DNA of 20,256 nt from Porticoccaceae bacterium (GTDB lineage Bacteria; Pseudomonadota; Gammaproteobacteria; Pseudomonadales; Porticoccaceae): positions 1 through 20,256 of the forward strand of contig JAHRWI010000231.1 in the NCBI GenBank assembly GCA_019090225.1. Direction: 5' to 3'. Positions within the stretch are counted from its first letter, which is position 1; every line of letters begins with the position of its first letter. Positions 1 through 7,548 of this stretch are shown here, in pieces. The translations under genes and the position numbers were made by a program. Below the pieces are notes generated by a model. That model worked only from the letters and a program-made list of their open reading frames with translations, ran no database searches and was not told the origin of the DNA.

Positions 1-1
1 G

Positions 2-598
2 GCCATTGGCGCGCGCACTACCGAATCCCAAACTCACCGAGAAATGGCCAGTGGTCTCACTTCGGCAGTGGGCTTTAAAAACGGCACCGACGGTGGTCTG
101 GAAGTCGCCATCAACGCCCTCAAGTCGGTCAGCAATCCCCACCGTTTTCTGGGTATCAATTCCGAAGGCAAAGTGGCGGTGATCAGCACCAACGGTAATC
201 CCAACGCCCATATCGTGCTGCGCGGCGGCAATGAAAAACCCAACTACGATTCGGTCAGTGTCTCGGTGTGCGAACAGGAGCTGACTAAGGCTGGCGTTAA
301 CACCAACATCATGGTCGATTGCAGTCATGCCAACTCCAACAAAAACCACGAATTACAGCCGCTGGTGATGGAGAATGTCACCAACCAAATTCTCGAAGGC
401 AACCAATCCATCGTCGGTATTATGGTCGAAAGCAACCTGCTGGCAGGCAATCAAAAACTTTCGTCCAACCGAAATGAAATGGAATACGGCAAATCAGTGA
501 CCGATGCCTGTATCGATTGGGAAACAACAGAAAATGCCATTAGGGCTATGCACGACAAGCTCAAGCCAATCCTGGCCAAGCGTATAGTCGGTAGCTGA
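2..598 (+). CDS. 3-deoxy-D-arabino-heptulosonate 7-phosphate (DAHP) synthase, C-terminal part
   Basis: Condenses phosphoenolpyruvate and erythrose 4-phosphate, the first step of the shikimate pathway, in the cytoplasm. The reading frame is open from base 2, so the N-terminal half lies outside the window. About 198 residues are present, matching the C-terminal half of the AroF/AroG/AroH type I family. Visible hallmarks are IGARTTESQTHREMASGL near the window start, GFKNGTDG, the metal-binding VDCSHANSNK (His), GIMVES (Glu) and YGKSVTDACI (Asp). It stops at TGA 596-598 and is followed by a strong hairpin terminator. The residues that set feedback specificity (Phe, Tyr or Trp type) are mostly in the missing half, so I do not choose between aroF, aroG and aroH. 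Confidence 0.95.
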   Translation, partial: AIGARTTESQTHREMASGLTSAVGFKNGTDGGLEVAINALKSVSNPHRFLGINSEGKVAVISTNGNPNAHIVLRGGNEKPNYDSVSVSVCEQELTKAGVNTNIMVDCSHANSNKNHELQPLVMENVTNQILEGNQSIVGIMVESNLLAGNQKLSSNRNEMEYGKSVTDACIDWETTENAIRAMHDKLKPILAKRIVGS

Positions 599-641
599 TT
601 AGTTGGAAATAACGACTAAAGTGTAAGAAAATTGCGATAAG

Positions 642-673
642 AAAAAAGGCGAACTTTGAGGTTCGTCTTTTTT
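642..673. terminator. Bidirectional intrinsic terminator between DAHP synthase and tetR
   Basis: A 13-bp stem (642-654 with 661-673, including one G-U pair) closes a 6-base loop. The A run on the left and T run on the right make it a Rho-independent terminator on both strands. It lies 43 bp after the DAHP synthase stop and 24 bp after the stop of the convergent regulator, so it can serve both genes. Confidence 0.9.
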
Positions 674-697
674 CTTGAGTAGTTTGCTGTCGGGTAT

Positions 698-1333
698 TTA
701 GTTAATGACAGCTTTATTAACGTACTTAGTGCAAACATCGTTATCATCGGCTTGAAGCAAAGCCTCTATACCCATATCAATAATCCCGCGGATAATGGTG
801 GGATCAGTTTTGATTTTGCAATGCGTTCTCAGTCCACACGCCAATGTCACAATATAGTCAGCCAGCTCCTCCACTGACTTATCCTCTCTAACAAGTTTAC
901 GTGCTTTAGCTTGTTTTAAGCGTTTAACGAACAGCTCGCACAAAAAATTGCCCTTATTCCAGGCTTCGTCCGCCAAATCAGGCCGGGTATGGCTAAGCTC
1001 AGAGACCGCGCTGAATATTAAACAACCTCGTTCTCGAATCTCGGCTTTTTCATGGAGGGCAAAATCTTCAAGAAAACTGCGGATTGCCTCAACAGGGTCG
1101 TCCTTAGCTATCAGATTCGACTGTAAAATCTCGGTCTGGTAATCAATGTAGCAATCTAATACTTCGTGAAACAAGCCTGCTTTATCGCCAAAGGCGTTAT
1201 ATAAACTGCCGCGATTTAAGCCCATCGCATCCAGTAGTTTTTGGATTGACGTGGACTCATAACCATCTCGCCAAAACAAATGGAGAGCTGCTTGTACAAC
1301 TTTAGGACGATCAAAACCGGGATGGCGCGCCAT
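698..1333 (-). CDS. TetR/AcrR-family transcriptional regulator
   Basis: A 211-residue, probably dimeric, one-component repressor-type regulator. Residues about 8-55 form the TetR DNA-binding domain, with helix-turn-helix signature STSIQKLLDAMGLNRGSLYN followed by AFGDKAGLFHEVL. The remaining 150 residues are the helical ligand and dimer domain, containing the segment RERGCLIFSAVSEL that recurs in NemR/ComR-like members. The ligand cannot be inferred. Start is ATG 1333. No strong Shine-Dalgarno is visible, but an extended -10 element lies about 35 bp upstream. The gene converges on DAHP synthase and lies 111 bp downstream of nfuA on the same strand, so read-through from nfuA is possible. Neither neighbour suggests an obvious target. 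Autoregulation is usual for the family, but I see no clear palindromic operator. Confidence 0.9.
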   Translation of the reverse strand: MARHPGFDRPKVVQAALHLFWRDGYESTSIQKLLDAMGLNRGSLYNAFGDKAGLFHEVLDCYIDYQTEILQSNLIAKDDPVEAIRSFLEDFALHEKAEIRERGCLIFSAVSELSHTRPDLADEAWNKGNFLCELFVKRLKQAKARKLVREDKSVEELADYIVTLACGLRTHCKIKTDPTIIRGIIDMGIEALLQADDNDVCTKYVNKAVIN

Positions 1334-1365
1334 AGTATTAAATCAATCAGGTAAGAACGCCCTTG

Positions 1366-1374
1366 AGTCTAACA
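1366..1374 (-). promoter_or_regulatory. Possible extended -10 promoter of the tetR-family gene
   Basis: Read on the minus strand this is TGTTAGACT, an extended -10 (TGn plus TAGACT). Transcription would start near 1359, about 26 bases before the ATG at 1333. No good -35 box lies upstream, so this is a weak motif-based call. Confidence 0.3.
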
Positions 1375-1444
1375 TTTACCCGCCCGGCAAACACAGCCTA
1401 ATAACGTGATTGTCTCGTTGTCAGCGTCTCGACCGCGGGAACAA

Positions 1445-2029
1445 CTACTTGTAGAAAGCCTGAGTGGTATCCGTATGATCGGTAATATCTCGGACACCTT
1501 TAAGTTCCGGAATCTTCTCTAACAAGGTCTTTTCGACGCCTTCTTTGAGGGTCACATCGACCATCCCGCAACCCTGACAACCACCGCCGAACTGCAACAC
1601 GGCGATGCCGTTATCCATCTCTTCGAGGGTTACATTACCGCCGTGAGAGGCCAGCCCGGGATTAATCTCATCATGCAGGATGTAGTTGACCTTATCTTCT
1701 ATAGGACTGTCATCTCTGACCTGAGGCAGGCGAGAATTAGGTGCTCGGATACTGAGCTGACCGCCAAGACGATCCGGGGAGTAATCGACCTTAGCGTCAT
1801 CAAGAAAGTTTAAACTACGCTTTTCAACGTAAGCAGTGAAGCCCTTGAGCGCCAGAACAACGTCGTCGTCCTGCTCTTCACCGGGCTTGCTGTAAGCGAT
1901 ACAGGTTTCAGCTTTAGGCGTGCCGGGATCGGCAACAAACAGGCGAATGGACATGCCTTCGGTGTCCTGTTTTTCGAGAAGACCAGCGAGGTATTCCTGA
2001 GCTGATTCGGTGATGTCTAAGTCGGCCAT
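1445..2029 (-). CDS. nfuA: Fe-S cluster carrier protein NfuA
   Basis: Carries and delivers [4Fe-4S] clusters to client enzymes in the cytoplasm, notably under oxidative stress or iron limitation. At 194 residues it is close to E. coli NfuA (191). Residues 1-100 form the degenerate A-type domain, which lacks the cluster cysteines of true A-type proteins. Residues about 108-180 form the Nfu domain, with cluster ligands C151 and C154 in GGGCQGCGMVDVTLKEG, preceded by NPGLASHGGNV. Start is ATG 2029. The Shine-Dalgarno is poor, and the upstream region carries a nearly perfect 16-bp direct repeat, one copy of which runs up to the start codon. Divergent from metH and upstream of a TetR-family gene. 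Identification is very secure, but regulation is not evident: I see no clear IscR box. Confidence 0.96.
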   Translation of the reverse strand: MADLDITESAQEYLAGLLEKQDTEGMSIRLFVADPGTPKAETCIAYSKPGEEQDDDVVLALKGFTAYVEKRSLNFLDDAKVDYSPDRLGGQLSIRAPNSRLPQVRDDSPIEDKVNYILHDEINPGLASHGGNVTLEEMDNGIAVLQFGGGCQGCGMVDVTLKEGVEKTLLEKIPELKGVRDITDHTDTTQAFYK

Positions 2030-2068
2030 TGTCTTGTACCTAAATCAATAACTGTCATGTACCTAAAT
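2030..2068. repeat. Two 16-bp direct repeats upstream of nfuA
   Basis: TGTCTTGTACCTAAAT at 2030-2045 and TGTCATGTACCTAAAT at 2053-2068 match at 15 of 16 positions with a 23-bp period. They occupy the 5' untranslated or promoter-proximal region of nfuA, and the first copy abuts its start codon. They could be two operator half-sites on one helix face (about two turns apart) or a simple local duplication. Confidence 0.75.
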
Positions 2069-2231
2069 AGAATAGCCCAGCACAATGCTAATGCGACGCT
2101 ATACCTGAGTAAATTAGTCATGTATTTTATCAGTCGGCCATGCCCCGTACAACCACAAATTGGATTTCCCGCCCATACAAGCTGCCGGCCAAATAAACAC
2201 AAGACCTTGACGAGCTGAATGCCCGAGGATT

Positions 2232-2240
2232 TGTTAAACT
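2232..2240 (+). promoter_or_regulatory. Likely extended -10 promoter of metH
   Basis: TGTTAAACT is an extended -10 element followed by a G+C-rich discriminator (GCGCGCC), predicting a start near 2247. A TTGACG lies at 2207-2212, but the 22-bp spacing is too long for a standard -35. The element sits inside the longest possible metH reading frame, so it argues for a start downstream of ATG 2219. Confidence 0.45.
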
Positions 2241-2254
2241 GCGCGCCCTTTTTA

Positions 2255-2282
2255 GGTATGAGTCAGCATCCTGCCTCATACC
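2255..2282 (+). promoter_or_regulatory. Hairpin in the metH leader
   Basis: GGTATGAG (2255-2262) and CTCATACC (2275-2282) form a perfect 8-bp stem with a 12-base loop, just after the predicted transcription start and 26 bases before GTG 2309. No T run follows, so it is not an intrinsic terminator. I could not match it to cobalamin, SAM or SAH riboswitch consensus elements. It may be an RNA-stabilising or regulatory 5' structure. Confidence 0.45.
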
Positions 2283-2308
2283 TCCAGCGACAGATCAGGC
2301 AAGACATT

Positions 2309-5300
2309 GTGAAAAACCTGCAACAAAGAATCGCAGCACTGCACCAGGCAGCCTCGGAACGGATATTATTTCTGGATGGTGCAATGGGCACTGTTATCCA
2401 GCAATACAAACTTGGCGAAGCCGATTATCGTGGTGAGCGCCTGGCCGACGTCGAGCAGGATCAAACCGGCAACAATGATCTGCTCACCCTGACTCAGCCC
2501 GATATTATTCGGGATATTCATCGTGCCTACTTCAAGGCCGGTGCAGATATTGTCGAGACCAACACGTTTAATTCCACCGCGATTTCCCAGTCAGATTTCG
2601 CGACTGAGGATCTGGTCTACGAACTCAACGTCGCGGCTGCTCAGCTGGCACGCGAGGCTGCCGATGAATTCACCGCGGTAACGCCGGACAAGCCACGCTG
2701 GGTCGCAGGCGTCATCGGGCCGACCAGCCGTACGGCATCAATATCGCCGGACGTTAATGATCCCGGCGCACGCAATACCAGTTTTGACGAACTGGCTGAA
2801 GATTATCGTGTCGCGACGCGCGCGCTGATTGAAGGCGGCTCGGACATCATCCTGATCGAGACGATTTTCGACACCCTTAACGCCAAAGCTGCGGTGTTTG
2901 CGGTACAGGATGTTTTCGCTGAATTAGGCTTTGAATTACCGATTATGATTTCCGGCACCATCACCGATGCCAGTGGCCGCACTCTGTCTGGACAAACACC
3001 GGAAGCCTTCTGGAATAGCCTGGCCCACGCCAAACCCTTCTCTATCGGTTTTAACTGCGCGCTTGGTGCGCGGCAGTTGCGTCCTCATATCGAAGAACTA
3101 TCAAAAGTCTGCCCGCTGCCAATCAGTGCCCACCCCAATGCGGGTCTGCCCAATGAGTTTGGCGAGTATGATGAAGAAGCTGCCGAGACCGCTGAAATCA
3201 TCGCCGAATTTGCCCGCGATGGACTGGTTAATATTGTTGGTGGCTGCTGCGGTACCACGCCTGAACACATAGCCGCTATCTGCACTGCAGTGGCGGAATT
3301 TAAACCCCGCGCCGTGCCCGAAATTCCACCCGCCTGCCGATTGTCCGGGTTGGAACCCTTTAATATCACCAGCGATTCACTGTTCGTTAACATCGGTGAG
3401 CGCTGCAACGTCACAGGCTCGGCGCGCTTTAAGCGGCTGATTCTTGAGGATGATTACGACACCGCCCTGAGCGTGGCTCGCGAGCAGGTTGAAACCGGTG
3501 CCCAGGTCATTGACGTCAACGTCGATGAAGGCATGCTTGATGGCGAGGCGGCCATGGTCACCTTTCTCAAACTGGTGGCCTCGGAGCCGGACATAAGCCG
3601 AATCCCGCTTATGGTGGACTCCTCAAAATGGACGGTGATCGAAAACGGCCTGAAGTGTATTCAGGGCAAGCCCATCGTCAACTCCATCAGCCTCAAAGAA
3701 GGAGAGGAACCCTTCCTTGCCCAAGCTCGCCTGTGTTTACGCTATGGCGCAGCTGTAGTGGTGATGGCCTTTGATACCGACGGTCAGGCCGATAATTTAC
3801 AGCGACGTATCGATATTTGTAGCCGCAGTTACGACCTGCTGGTTAACACCGTCGGTTTTGCGCCTGAAGATATTATTTTCGACCCCAATGTTTTTGCCGT
3901 AGCCACAGGCATAGAAGAGCACAACAACTACGCCGTGGACTTTATCGAAGCGGCCCGATGGATCAAACAAAATTTGCCCGGCGCGCTGATTTCCGGTGGT
4001 ATCAGCAATGTGTCCTTCTCTTTTCGTGGTAACAACCCGGTGCGGGAAGCCATCCACTCGGTGTTTTTATATCACGGGATTCGTGCCGGGTTGAGCATGG
4101 GCATCGTTAACGCCGGGCAGCTGGCGGTCTACGACGAATTACCCGCCGAACTGAGAGATGCCGTCGAAACAGTGATTCTCAACACCTCTCCCGAGGGCAC
4201 GGAAAACCTGGTCGATATCGCCGAACAATATCGAGGCGATGGCAGCACCAAAAAGCAGCAGGAAGATTTAGCCTGGCGTGAAGAACCCGTATCCAAACGC
4301 CTCGAACACGCACTGGTTAAAGGTATTACCGCCTATATAGAAGAAGATGCCGAAGCGGCGCGACTCGAAGCTCAGCGCCCTCTCCATGTTATCGAAGGCC
4401 CACTCATGGACGGCATGAATGTGGTAGGCGATCTGTTTGGCGAGGGCAAAATGTTTCTACCTCAGGTGGTCAAGTCCGCCAGGGTGATGAAGCAGGCAGT
4501 CGCCTATCTTCAGCCTTACATCGAAGAAGAAAAAGACGGTGCGGCGAGCAGTAATGGCAAAATCCTGATGGCGACAGTCAAGGGCGATGTCCATGACATC
4601 GGCAAAAACATCGTCGGCGTGGTGCTGCAATGCAATAACTTTGAGGTTATCGACCTCGGCGTGATGGTGCCCAGCGAACGTATTCTGGAAACCGCTATCC
4701 AGGAAAACGTCGATATTATTGGTCTGTCCGGATTGATTACACCCTCCCTCGATGAAATGGTTCACGTCGCCAGCGAAATGGAGCGCCAGGGTATTGATTT
4801 ACCCCTGCTAATTGGAGGCGCGACCACCTCAAAGGCGCACACTGCGGTAAAAATAGATCCTAAGTATCACCTCTCACAGGCAGTTTACGTGGCCGATGCT
4901 TCCCGCGCGGTGGGTGTGGCCAGTAAGCTGGTCAATAAAGAACAGCGGGAAGAATACTTCAGTGATATCAAGGCCGAGTATGAAGTCATCCGCGAACGCC
5001 GGGCCAATCGTCAGCCCCGGGGTAATATCACGGCCTATTCAGAAGCCATTAAACAGGGCCCAGCTCTGGACTGGACGGATTACACACCGCCACGGCCTAC
5101 CAAACCCGGTATTCACGTATTCCGGGATTTCCCGCTAGCTGAGCTGCTTGAAACCATCGACTGGACGCCGTTTTTTATTACCTGGAATCTGGTCGGCAAA
5201 TATCCGGCGATTCTTAAAGATAAAGTCATTGGTGAGGCTGCTCAAAATCTTTTTGACGATGCCCAGGCGATGCTTAAAGATTTAATCGACAATGGACGCT

Positions 5301-6019
5301 TGAAAGCCAATGGCGTGATCGGACTGTGGCCAGCTAATACAGTTAATCATGACGATATTGAGGTCTATGCCGACGAATCACGTAGCGAAGTCATCGCCAC
5401 CCTGCACAATATTCGCCAGCAGGTGAGAAAAGCCAGCGAGTCCGACCCCCTGCTATCACTGGCTGATTTTGTCGCGCCATCTGAGAGTGGTCTTATTGAT
5501 TACATCGGCGGCTTTGCCGTGACCACCGGCATCCAGGCCGATGAACTGGCCGCTGAATTTGAAGCCAAAGGTGATGACTACAATGCCATCATGGTAAAAG
5601 CCCTGGCTGACCGCCTGGCCGAATCCTTTGCCGAGCACATGCATAAGAAAGTACGCACCGAACTCTGGGGCTATGCCGCAGACGAAAGCCTCGATAACGA
5701 AGCCTTGATCAAAGAAAAATACCAGGGTATTCGCCCTGCACCTGGCTATCCATCGTGCCCGGATCATACCGAGAAAGTGACGCTTTTTGCTTTGCTTGAT
5801 GGCCAAGAAAATACAGATATCAAGCTAACCGAAAACCAGGCCATGCACCCCGCCGCCTCGGTCAGCGGCTGGTATTTCAGTCACCCCGAGGCCCGCTATT
5901 TTAATGTCGGCAAAATTCATCCAGATCAAGTCGCCAGCCTGGCCGCACGCAAGGGTATAACGCTGGCCCAGGCCGAGCGGGAATTAAGCCCGAATCTTGG
6001 TTATGAAACTAATAATTAG
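2309..6019 (+). CDS. metH: Cobalamin-dependent methionine synthase MetH
   Basis: Transfers the methyl group of 5-methyltetrahydrofolate to homocysteine through methylcobalamin, giving methionine. With the GTG start it has 1236 residues (E. coli 1227). Modules in order are: homocysteine/zinc barrel (zinc ligands C250, C313, C314 in FNCALG and VGGCCGTTPEH), folate (pterin-binding) barrel from about 355 (NIGERCNVTGS, VMAFDTDGQAD), cap domain about 650-740, B12 domain with cobalt-ligating H762 in GDVHDIGKN, and C-terminal AdoMet reactivation domain (RPAPGYPSCPDH). GTG 2309 is chosen because it aligns with the E. coli N-terminus and every metal ligand is then offset by only 3. ATG 2219 would add 30 residues and overlap the probable promoter and leader hairpin. 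ATG 2258 lies inside the hairpin stem. The start remains the least certain part. Confidence 0.96.
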   Translation: MKNLQQRIAALHQAASERILFLDGAMGTVIQQYKLGEADYRGERLADVEQDQTGNNDLLTLTQPDIIRDIHRAYFKAGADIVETNTFNSTAISQSDFATEDLVYELNVAAAQLAREAADEFTAVTPDKPRWVAGVIGPTSRTASISPDVNDPGARNTSFDELAEDYRVATRALIEGGSDIILIETIFDTLNAKAAVFAVQDVFAELGFELPIMISGTITDASGRTLSGQTPEAFWNSLAHAKPFSIGFNCALGARQLRPHIEELSKVCPLPISAHPNAGLPNEFGEYDEEAAETAEIIAEFARDGLVNIVGGCCGTTPEHIAAICTAVAEFKPRAVPEIPPACRLSGLEPFNITSDSLFVNIGERCNVTGSARFKRLILEDDYDTALSVAREQVETGAQVIDVNVDEGMLDGEAAMVTFLKLVASEPDISRIPLMVDSSKWTVIENGLKCIQGKPIVNSISLKEGEEPFLAQARLCLRYGAAVVVMAFDTDGQADNLQRRIDICSRSYDLLVNTVGFAPEDIIFDPNVFAVATGIEEHNNYAVDFIEAARWIKQNLPGALISGGISNVSFSFRGNNPVREAIHSVFLYHGIRAGLSMGIVNAGQLAVYDELPAELRDAVETVILNTSPEGTENLVDIAEQYRGDGSTKKQQEDLAWREEPVSKRLEHALVKGITAYIEEDAEAARLEAQRPLHVIEGPLMDGMNVVGDLFGEGKMFLPQVVKSARVMKQAVAYLQPYIEEEKDGAASSNGKILMATVKGDVHDIGKNIVGVVLQCNNFEVIDLGVMVPSERILETAIQENVDIIGLSGLITPSLDEMVHVASEMERQGIDLPLLIGGATTSKAHTAVKIDPKYHLSQAVYVADASRAVGVASKLVNKEQREEYFSDIKAEYEVIRERRANRQPRGNITAYSEAIKQGPALDWTDYTPPRPTKPGIHVFRDFPLAELLETIDWTPFFITWNLVGKYPAILKDKVIGEAAQNLFDDAQAMLKDLIDNGRLKANGVIGLWPANTVNHDDIEVYADESRSEVIATLHNIRQQVRKASESDPLLSLADFVAPSESGLIDYIGGFAVTTGIQADELAAEFEAKGDDYNAIMVKALADRLAESFAEHMHKKVRTELWGYAADESLDNEALIKEKYQGIRPAPGYPSCPDHTEKVTLFALLDGQENTDIKLTENQAMHPAASVSGWYFSHPEARYFNVGKIHPDQVASLAARKGITLAQAERELSPNLGYETNN

Positions 6020-6488
6020 GGTCGCTGCATCGCTGGCGAACCTGGTGGATTGATTGAGGCGGGTGTGGCCATGAAACCTGGAAACCTGGAAATATAAAGA
6101 CCAACCAAGCTTGATCAAGCCCGACGCCACTGATCTGCGCGGGTTTTACTCACCTTAATTGATGCCCCATCGCCCAGACCCTTTGCTAGCCTCCTAATCC
6201 CAATATGCCTTGTAGGGCAAGCACACTAATAGAACCTGATTAAGCGGAAAGCGGCTCTATAACACACCTAGAATTAACATAAGTCATTGATTTTTATACA
6301 TACCAAAATATGACAGGCGGACAAGAAGAAACTTAAAAACAGTAAAGGGTGGCACTCTATGTCGGCTTATGAAATATCCCGACTCAACCAAGCCTTTGTT
6401 CTTAAAGTAAATTATCGAGACTGTTGCGCTGCGCGTCCTGGGATAGCGTGCCAAAGTGATATAGTGCCAAGGTCTTTATAATTCACTG
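6020..6488. other. Gene-poor spacer between metH and the integron cassette
   Basis: About 470 bp with no convincing gene. It holds an 8-bp tandem pair (GAAACCTG at 6073-6080 and 6081-6088), a perfect 12-bp palindrome GCTTGATCAAGC (6109-6120), and two copies of GTGCCAA (6448-6454 and 6464-6470). A consensus -10 (6477-6482) lies near its right end. I see no clear metH terminator. The right half is more AT-rich than the left. No integrase gene, attI-like site or second attC is recognisable. Confidence 0.6.
6477..6482 (+). promoter_or_regulatory. Consensus -10 box just outside the cassette
   Basis: TATAAT matches the sigma-70 -10 consensus perfectly. It ends 6 bases before the inferred left recombination point, so transcription would begin about at the cassette boundary (near 6489) and could express the cassette gene at 6505 from a resident promoter. 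No convincing -35 lies 16-18 bp upstream. Confidence 0.4.
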
Positions 6489-7452
6489 TTAGTGCCAATA
6501 AAAAATGAACGAAGAAACAAAAGCATTAGTGGAAGCAATAGTAAGCCTTAAACAGGAGCAAGACTATTTTAAGGATTATATTTTCCCATTAGCTATCGGA
6601 CTATCCTCATCACTTCTAGGTGCTGGCGTTGCGTATTTCACAATAAAACATCAGGACTATGCAGCGCTTCAGAAGGCTCGTGTCCAAGCAATCAATGATT
6701 GGATATTGAGCGCCGAAGGTGCAATGCAATCTCTGATTTCAATAAAACAAAATTATCATGGCAAACTTGAAAGCAACCCATTTCAAAGAGCTATGGAAGT
6801 TCGTTCATTAATAGGTGTCACACAAAAAATTGATAAAGACATAACAAAACTTGCCTTTATAGTTCCTAAAAAGGCTGAGCCAGATACACATAATATTAAA
6901 TGGCGTCAAATTCCACGTATCCGTTCGATGGTACAAAACTATAACCTCATCGTAGACACCTGGAGTAAAAGAGCAGAACTGGATAGACCCATTAAAGAAA
7001 AATTAATGCAAGACTATGGGCAGCTAGCTTATGCGCATGTAAATAAAGAGCAAATATTTAATAGTGTAGGTGCAGCTAATTTCACACTATTGATCGACTT
7101 TACTGAAAAAGCTATAAAATTTACAGATGACTTAATACTAGAGCTTCACGATTTTTTACAAGACTTCCCTGAAACTGCAAAGACACTTATTGATAAAAAA
7201 TACCGTGATAGGTACGGCCCAATACTCACATTTAGCACCGGTGGGAATACAATACTAGAAAATCTTATGGAAAAATCTACAGAAGTGGATTACTCAATAC
7301 TTGCGCCATTATTTGGCGAAGCTGAAGAGAAAATAAAAGCTGAATACGAAACAGGCTATGAATAAAAGCACTAACAAATCGTCCAACCCGACCTTTTTAT
7401 ACGCCGCGCCGCTTCGCTATGCTCTGTATAAAAAGGCCGGTTAACTCAAACG
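6489..7452 (+). mobile_element. Solitary integron gene cassette (one gene plus attC)
   Basis: A 964-bp unit with integron cassette layout: short leader, one AT-rich gene, and an attC site starting 3 bases after its stop codon. The left junction is taken as G6488^T6489 in GTTAGTG and the right as G7452^T7453 in GTTATAC. The support is internal. In a circular cassette the R' core box is made of G plus the first six cassette bases and should pair with R''. Here GTTAGTGC at the head is the exact reverse complement of GCACTAAC (7368-7375). Excision would leave ACTGTTATACC in the chromosome. No integrase is present, so the cassette was probably inserted in trans at a secondary GTT site or is a relic. 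Confidence 0.82.
6505..7365 (+). CDS. Integron cassette protein of unknown function, single N-terminal membrane segment
   Basis: I do not recognise this 286-residue protein. Residues 1-22 are charged and probably helical. Residues about 26-47 form one hydrophobic membrane segment (PLAIGLSSSLLGAGVAYFTI), and the remaining 240 residues look soluble and largely helical, rich in Lys, Glu and Asp, with no catalytic motif I can name. It is most likely anchored in the inner membrane by its N-terminus; the orientation is not clear. ATG 6505 is the first in-frame ATG in the cassette. It lies only 16 bases from the cassette head and has no Shine-Dalgarno sequence. Composition and codon use (AAA, ATA, TTA) are clearly more AT-rich than in the flanking genes, consistent with acquisition as a cassette. 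Cassettes often carry resistance, toxin-antitoxin or phage-defence genes, but nothing here decides among these. Confidence 0.85.
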   Translation: MNEETKALVEAIVSLKQEQDYFKDYIFPLAIGLSSSLLGAGVAYFTIKHQDYAALQKARVQAINDWILSAEGAMQSLISIKQNYHGKLESNPFQRAMEVRSLIGVTQKIDKDITKLAFIVPKKAEPDTHNIKWRQIPRIRSMVQNYNLIVDTWSKRAELDRPIKEKLMQDYGQLAYAHVNKEQIFNSVGAANFTLLIDFTEKAIKFTDDLILELHDFLQDFPETAKTLIDKKYRDRYGPILTFSTGGNTILENLMEKSTEVDYSILAPLFGEAEEKIKAEYETGYE

Positions 7453-7458
7453 TTATAC
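7369..7458 (+). other. attC recombination site
   Basis: A 90-base attC. It has R'' CACTAAC (7369-7375), an L''-like arm around 7382-7391, an 11-bp perfect stem CCTTTTTATAC/GTATAAAAAGG (7392-7402 with 7426-7436), a 23-base variable terminal loop, then an L'-like arm with TTAACTCAAACG and R' GTTATAC (7452-7458). The two arms pair imperfectly with unpaired bases, as needed for bottom-strand recognition by an integron integrase. One A/C mismatch on the top strand becomes a T-G wobble on the bottom strand. The invariant AAC and GTT ends are present. Confidence 0.9.
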
Positions 7459-7548
7459 CTAGATCAGTAGCACCAGACTCAATTGATTCACAGATAAGCT
7501 CTATCCCTAGGGGTGATAACGATAACCAAGGACTTGAACCTAAGCAGC

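Noticed and set aside
2241..2308. Cobalamin or SAH riboswitch in front of metH
   Set aside because: Such elements are common before metH, but I could not find a B12 box or the SAH riboswitch core; only a simple hairpin is visible.
2803..5806. Several 76-116 codon frames antisense to or overlapping metH
   Set aside because: They are shadows of the strongly coding metH frame and have no recognisable domains or ribosome-binding sites.
6359..6481. Small ORF of 40 codons before the cassette, with AGGG upstream
   Set aside because: Composition of the product does not suggest a protein, the frame is short enough to arise by chance, and it overlaps the -10 box. Kept only as a note.
6020..6488. Second attC site, attI or integrase remnant upstream of the cassette
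   Set aside because: No paired core boxes or integrase-like coding sequence could be found there; the left junction is supported only by the cassette's own R'' match.
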